The translations under genes and the position numbers were made by a program. The notes below the pieces were generated by a model. It saw nothing but the letters and a program-made list of their open reading frames with translations. It was not told where the DNA came from and made no database searches. DNA of 64,000 nt. Origin: Phascolomyces articulosus. Its lineage: Eukaryota > Mucoromycota > Mucoromycetes > Mucorales > Lichtheimiaceae. This document shows, piece by piece, positions 57,805 through 64,000 of the stretch (its first letter is position 1; each line of letters starts with the position of its first letter). The stretch covers positions 310,001-374,000 of the forward strand of contig JAIXMP010000023.1 in the NCBI GenBank assembly GCA_025677815.1. Reading direction: 5' to 3'.

Positions 57805-60800
57805 TTTATTATTTACGTGATGGTTTTGAAAAAAAAGTACAATGAGAGAAAGAAAGATCGTTGTTTTGGTTCTACTTTTATATACAGCTAATCGATCTAA
57901 GATCTTCTTTACGTTTCATACTGTTGTATTATTTTGTCCAACATCAAAATTTAATTCGCATTTGTGACACCATATTGTGTTTCGATGAATAAAATATCCC
58001 GCGTTGTGCTTGCTGTGACCAAGATGAATGTTACTTCATTTGAAGCCTGGGAAAAGAATTTTTTCCTGGTCTTACAATTTATTCGTCGTCATATCTTTTA
58101 ACGTGTTATTTTTTCAAAAAAGAAAAAAACACTGTATATCTTAATTCAATTTAATACAATTACCTAGTAAAATAATATCTATAACTCTACACATTACACA
58201 ATACTTAATAGTGCAATTGTGTCATTGTTTTGATTGAAATGATACTATAATTTGACAACGGTTTCCATATTTATATTTATAAATTATGCATCATAAGAAC
58301 TTTTATTTACCATTACTTTAAATTAAACTTTTTCATATAATTGTGTGGGGTAGCAAACTAGGAAAGAAGAGTGATACATAATATAATGCAAAACAGAAAA
58401 AATTCATATGCTTTTCCTTGACAGTATTTTGTTGTGTAGATCATAAGAAAATTTATTACCACTAATGGTTACACAAAAAGCCAGAATACTTCTGCCAGTA
58501 AATCTATTATAGTTGCAATATGGTTATGCTAACCCCAATCATAAATATATGAAATTCTAGTACCTTTCGTTTTTTTTTCTATCAAAAAATGCTTTTCTTT
58601 TTGTACCACATTATGATTTTACACACATACTTACAACATTTTTCTGGTGCTCTGTTTTTTTTTTTTTGCTATAGTTCCAATTTTATCTATTTTTCTGGAG
58701 TTTTTTGTTTTTCCTTCTCAAAATATAAAAATATGCAGATGAGGGCTTTCTTTCCTCTTTCAATTTATTTCTATAGCAGTGTACAAAATACAACCTAATA
58801 CATACTATTATCATGCCAAGAAAACAATTCCTGTTTGTTATACTAACTTTTATAGAAAAAGAAAAATTATGTAACTATAATTTCCAGTTAGTCATTCAAT
58901 ATATGCTATACGGTAATGCTTTGTCTTGTATTCTCACGGCGAGAAAAAAAAATTACATGGTGTAAACAGAATACCTATTTGTCCATGTTGCTTTTTAATC
59001 CTTCCTTGCGTTTAGTTCCCATATGTCCATATTCCGTTTAAATAGCTATAAGTAATCCCTGTGTATGTCACATGCAATAGTAACAATGGTGGTAGTTAGT
59101 ATATGTACAAAAGAAATATGGTAAAAAATATGTAATAAACGTAACAGTTTCGATGTGTTCCCGCAAAAAAAAAAAACTAAACTAGAAAGTCGTTGGCTAA
59201 ATAGCCGGCAATACATAATAATCATATATGGTAAGGTGATGTAAAATGTATATATTAGGAAATGACGAAACCATACACTAAATACTTCTATGCAAATTAA
59301 TCAAGCAGTGTTATTGCTAAAGAATTCTCTGACCATATCAAATGGCGGCAACGTAAATAATAGCTGGAAGAATGAAAAGACTCTTCATTTTTGATATATT
59401 AAGAAAGTCTCTTAAGAAAATACTAAGAACATGTATATCCTTGATAATAATACCTACACCCTAGAAAAAATAAATTTAGGAAGATGCAAAATATTCTAAA
59501 AAACCAGATTTGAATATTTTTTAAAAAAATAAAGTCATAGATATTGCATCTTTAAATATGTGAATATATTCTGTATAGATTCTGAATTTATTTTTTTCTA
59601 TACTTATTTTAAAAATATGTATCTGATTAGAAACTATACTATGATAATGATAAGTTCATATATTGACCACTTTATATCATTTATTTTTTCTGTTTCTTTT
59701 TTTATTTTTTAATTTACCTACTGTTTAATCATCCAATTTCATTTCGCATTGAAATAATACATTTTTTATAAGTTACACATATATTTATTATTGGTTTTTT
59801 TTTTTTTTTTGATAGATTGACTTTATTCAATTAACAGATCAACTATAAATTATTATAATGTTCTTGGTTACAAATAATAAAATATATTGAGGTAGCAGGC
59901 GTTTGTTTTTTTATGTTCCCAAATACGTAAGGTATTCATAAATGTATATGATTTTGTTTAGCAAGATTCACTCACCATAATTATAAAGATTGGTGTTATT
60001 ATAGGTGTTGACAGACAAATTAAAATTTGACTAGTCTAAGTAACAACCTTCGGGAGTTTTACAATACATTAATCATAGCTATAGGTATATGCCTGAAGGC
60101 AAACATAAATTTCGATCGGAAGGTAATTCTAAGGATGGAAACCGCAGCTGTTTTTTAGAATCGTCAGCCAAGAACTTTTTTTTTTGGATAAATAGAGTTA
60201 CTTGCTATTCCTCTAGTGATATGAAGCATATTAATTCATTTTATCATTCTCGAATTTTATTAGAATTTTTGTATACGAGCGTTTTGTTTTATTATTTTCA
60301 TGGCATGTTTGGAAACAATGAATTTTGTCGTAGTTAATATTCGTTGGTGTGACAACTTTCCTTTTCAAGTGCTTCTTGAACGATGATGTATTTAAAAACA
60401 ATTGTCATCGTTATTTCCTTTTCTATCACTTCTCGCGATGCTTATCATTCGACTTAGCATCATCATTAATGTCATTATATATATTATTACCAAGATGCTT
60501 AGCATCATTATTATATATCATATCCGCAGTAGTTTAGAAAACATATAAATATCACCTTAGATCATATTCAATAAAGGACGGGGATTACCTCTTATTTTAT
60601 TCTATTCTTTTGTAATCCTATTTTCTATTGGCTAAGGTATTGGTTTGCCAAAGTATTACGACAATTTATTATCCAAGTGCATATCAAAATTTATTATTAA
60701 CAAAAAGTAATGAATCAAGTTTTGTATGGTATGTATGTTAATTAATATTATTGTAAATGAAGAAAAGTGTGATATTCTGGTTACCATTGTACAAATAAGT

Positions 60801-60874
60801 TATTTACATGAATATTGATACGATGGGCTCTATGTATTATATATACATTTTTTTTCCTACGTATTATATTGTTA
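57805..60874. other. 3-kb gene-poor region
   Basis: Only AT-rich sequence and short frames without domains (58589-58798, 60089-60337, 60349-60537) were seen. The first few hundred bases should hold the phospholipase promoter, with TTTATATACA about 75 bp before the start codon. Confidence 0.5.
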
Positions 60875-61765
60875 TTACTGTATTACTAACGGAGCTTTAT
60901 TATGGTTGTTTAATACAAATATGGTTTCTTCTATTGTAATCGAAACACTGGGAGGTTTTGTAGCAGGATAGTATGAAGTTTCGTTACTTTCAGTTTTTGA
61001 TCGTAATGCCGATTCTTTTTCTTGACATTTTTTTTTGGCAACAGAACTCGTTAAATTGACCGACGCGAAATCTGCTGAAGAGGTATCACTGATTGTCTTA
61101 TTGCCGTCGTTATAAGTATCAATATTTTCAGTAAATGTGATACTATTATTGTTAGTCATTGGACAAATACAACAGCAAGTAGAACAAGAAATACACAATT
61201 GTTTGTTATTACACTCGACCATTTTTTTGAATGGCTTATAATACGTAAAAAGGATATAGTTTAACTGACAATAGCAACACCATTGATAGAAAAACTTGAA
61301 TAATGGTGAGGTAATTTTTTCTATGTCAATTACTTCGTTGATTTTCTTCTGACAGATTATGATGGTCAAAATGGCAAATAAGATTTTGAATAACAAAATA
61401 AGGGATTTGTACAGGACAATGTAGGGAAAAGAAAACATAACGTTAAAAAAATAATCAAGAGGCCCGTCGTAGTCTACATTTATTATTATATTATAGCATC
61501 GATAAGGGAAGCATGAGAGAATAAGTTAATATATATAGTTATTAAGTATAAAGAGGTGAAAACTGAATGATTTTATAAATATATATCACAGACACATCAA
61601 TGAATTTAATACGCTATTACCAGTATGTTCAGGACCAAAAAATATATCGATACAACAAGCAATAATATACATTGCGCCATGGTAGCCAAAGAATACGCTG
61701 AAAAAGATTACTCCTTCCTTAGTCATTCCGTTTGATGAATCGTTTTGTTCTTCTGCATAATCCAT
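60875..61765 (-). CDS. Small Cys-rich two-helix membrane protein, family member B
   Basis: Two minus-strand exons (61765-61621, 61473-60875) joined by a phase-1 intron give 247 aa. The order of parts is an acidic N-terminus, helix 1 (about residues 16-40, GVIFFSVFFGYHGAMYIIAC), a short loop with DYDGPLDYF, helix 2 (about 58-90), then a Cys-rich block (about 110-152) containing CCYC, CISCSTCCCIC, and a polar Ser/Thr tail with SYYPATKPP. This matches the gene at 16848-17558 in helix number, CCYC position, second Cys cluster, YYP tail motif and intron phase. Residue identity is low, so homology is an inference from layout. No function is known. Confidence 0.6.
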
Positions 61766-62232
61766 TTTGTTATAAAGTCAAAAACAATAAAAGTTGAAAA
61801 GCAAAAATAAAAACAAAAGTTTTATTTAGAACAACTTATATAAGAGGTAAATTGAAAAATCCAAGCCATACATTATTTTATTTCTGGTAAATTATTGCTG
61901 TTGTAGCACAAATATGCATCATTTGCTCAGCAATGGTAAAAGCTCTTTAAGATACCAAACATTATTGTACAAGTTACGCATGAGCTGTGTTAGATTGAAC
62001 CGACAAATAGGAATGCATGATCTATTTCATAATCAAAGTAAGGATCAATGGTTATATAACTACCTCCATGGGATTATATTATGAAGAATTACTACTAAGT
62101 AATACTGCGATGACAGGAATAACCAATACAACAAAAATATACGCTCAATGTATATTTTTACAATGATGTTGTTACAGCTAACAACTGCGGAAATAGGGTT
62201 CTAGGCCTATAGTTGTGGTATTTTATATTTCA

Positions 62233-62266
<34 letters not shown>

Positions 62267-62931
62267 CGTATATAAATGCACGAGAATATGATCTCACTTT
62301 TCATTTTTATTCTTAATATACGTAAAAAGAACTCCTATGTAATGGATTTTTTTATCAATGCATAAAGACATGTGACGTAAGGAAATTTATAACAATTAGA
62401 GATTGAAACAAGTGATCTTCTACTATTATATATAGTAACTCACCCTGAAATATGTGCTGATGCTTGTTATTACAATTATTAATGACGCAATAGACTTTTT
62501 AAAATACGTTTATAGCAAAATATCTACAAAACCATTAAGATGGATATTAAAGGCTGGCATGTTTTATATTGTATTTGAGTTCACGTTTTTCATCAGCTGC
62601 GATGCATCGCTTGTTACCACAATATATTTTATAGAGAGACATACGTATTCTTTGTTCTATACAATTTATACTGTAATTTATCTCTTGTAGCATCATATAA
62701 TAAATAGCCTTACTATTTATAATAGTTCATTCATTGATATGTGCTGTTTCATATTGATATAATGCCATATTATGCAAAGTTTAAATTATTCGCATGCTTA
62801 TATGGTAAGCTATGCACTTGAATTCTAAATCCAAAACGAGCCAATTAAAATTAATCTTTCAATATCTTGGTGTAATCCTCGTCCCCTGAGAGAACATACT
62901 TTTTTTTAAACCTTTTCACTTAAACTTGAGA
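61766..62931. other. Intergenic region between divergent genes
   Basis: AT-rich sequence with an AT dinucleotide run at about 62233-62260. A plus-strand frame at 62454-62690 is hydrophobic but has no context. Promoters of the flanking genes should lie at the two ends. Confidence 0.5.
62233..62260. repeat. AT dinucleotide microsatellite
   Basis: About thirteen uninterrupted AT units in a non-coding region. Confidence 0.9.
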
Positions 62932-63951
62932 ATGGAAACGACTAGTATATCCTCGGAACTATTCTTCAATGAAACCGAATTTCGCGTTTTAATTCCCAAT
63001 GTTTCTTCTGAAACTGACCCAACTCCTCAAGAAATCCTTTCTACTGCGTCTCGTCGATTCACATTTTATGGTAAAAAGAAAAAAAAAAACTAACTTTAGA
63101 AGCTACAATGCTGTTCGTGTTTTTATATTGCATCAACTCATAGCTTTAAATCACTCTTCATGGACTTACTTTATTTAATTTTTTTTTTATAAAGATGAAC
63201 ATTTGAAAGTTTATTTATATGCACGTATACCCCATCAGCTTGCTGGTACAGGCGATGAAGTTCAACAAGCTATTGATACTTTTTTCAACCAACTCGATGT
63301 TCACCTTGAAACCAGCATTGTTGATAGTGGACCTCATCCACAACCTGCAGCTGTACCACCACCACTCCAACCTTCCTCTTCGTTTTCTTCATCCTCATTC
63401 CACCACCGTTCCATTTCGCAGAAATGGAACCCTTCGTCATCCGCCCCGTCGTCACCCAAGTCGCATAAGCGCGAACTTAGTTATGGACAACGAGGTCCAA
63501 TGTCTGCCGGCCCTCAACCTCCTCACCAACAACAAGAACAATCAGCTTTACCTTTTTTTTCACATACATATAATAGCCGAGGAAAAGATCCAGAACCTGT
63601 AATTTTTGAACATGAAGAAGCTTATTGTTGCATTTATACATTAACGGTGCCTATTTGTAAGTGATTGTATTAAAGGATGATATAGAATCAATCAAACAAA
63701 CTGGATATGAATGTGACACGAAAAAGGAAGATAGAGTAATTTCTTTTATCTAACAAAAATTGATGTAGTATATGTCAAGACACGAAGTAATAATCCATTA
63801 CTATCATTTGCATTCAATGTTTCATATCGTCCCATGACAACAAATAGTCGAACGCAAAAATCTCAGGAGGACGAAGAAACGGAGGATGGAAAGGAAGATT
63901 ATGATGCTGATTTGTTTGAAACAATCGATCTTCTTGGTGGACTTTCTGAAG
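62932..63951 (+). CDS. Partial gene, possibly a TRAPPII Trs65-like subunit
   Basis: Three exons are visible (62932-63070, 63195-63656, 63769-63951) and a donor at 63952 shows that the gene continues beyond the window, giving 261 residues so far. The protein starts METTSISSELFFNETEFRVL, has a DEHLKVYLYARIPHQL strand-like segment, a disordered Ser/Pro/His/Gln linker (about residues 85-160), then HEEAYCCIYTLTVPI joined to LYVKTRSNNPLLSFAFNVSY and an acidic stretch. Beta-rich segments with this spacing recall the Ig-like domains of fungal Trs65, a Golgi vesicle-tethering subunit, but I am not sure of it. The ATG chosen is the first in the open frame. Confidence 0.5.
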
Positions 63952-64000
63952 GTAATAAAAGACAAGGGCATGAATATGTAGGATGAGTATGACTATCGTC

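Overview
The window is nuclear DNA of a filamentous fungus, most likely an early-diverging lineage of the Mucorales/Mucoromycota type. The reasons are AT-rich sequence, many short GT-AG introns (about 50-150 bp), long homopolymer and ATT/AAT tracts between genes, and the gene set itself: an Integrator INTS7 homologue, a RAD51D-like paralogue, a Pcl-type cyclin, a Zn2Cys6 regulator, Pex14 and sphingosine-1-phosphate lyase. No bacterial or viral gene, rRNA or tRNA was recognised. Gene models were spliced by hand from the sequence. Where an exon chain is given, the phases close and the reading frame is open throughout.

Layout. 0.3-2.3 kb (+): RAD51D-like RecA-fold protein with degraded Walker motifs. 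4.6-6.8 kb (+): large Pho85-type cyclin with polyQ/His/Ser tracts. 8.0-10.5 kb (-): MFS transporter. 11.2-15.9 kb (-): 19-exon INTS7. 16.8-17.6 kb (+): small Cys-rich two-helix membrane protein. 18.0-19.0 kb (-): hotdog thioesterase. 19.0-23.4 kb: repeat-bearing gap. 23.4-24.0 kb (-): complex I subunit NDUFA8. 26.6-28.2 kb (+): BAHD-type acyltransferase. 29.9-30.9 kb (+): CZIB/UPF0587. 31.1-33.5 kb (-): Zn2Cys6 factor. 34.1-35.6 kb (-): PEX14. 35.6-39.7 kb: no confident gene. 39.7-40.4 kb (+): PB1-domain protein. 40.8-42.1 kb (+): SDR. 42.5-44.9 kb (-): S1P lyase, divergent from an OCIA-like protein at 45.1-45.8 kb (+). 46.3-47.0 kb (-): orphan single-exon ORF.

47-56 kb is an accessory-looking stretch. 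It holds a 240-bp inverted-repeat element, a decaying copy of an uncharacterised gene with a PD-(D/E)XK-like motif, another gene fragment, and an intact 315-bp MITE with a TTA target-site duplication. 55.9-57.8 kb (-) is a secreted GDSL phospholipase B. 60.9-61.8 kb (-) is a second member of the Cys-rich membrane family seen at 17 kb. A gene entering at 62.9 kb (+), possibly a TRAPPII Trs65-like subunit, runs off the end.

There is no operon-like or biosynthetic cluster; this is a mix of housekeeping functions (mitochondrion, peroxisome, lipid metabolism, RNA processing, recombination). The most unusual items are the ATPase-dead-looking RAD51D homologue, a fungal Integrator subunit, the paired Cys-rich membrane proteins with a conserved intron, and the two short non-autonomous elements beside decaying genes.
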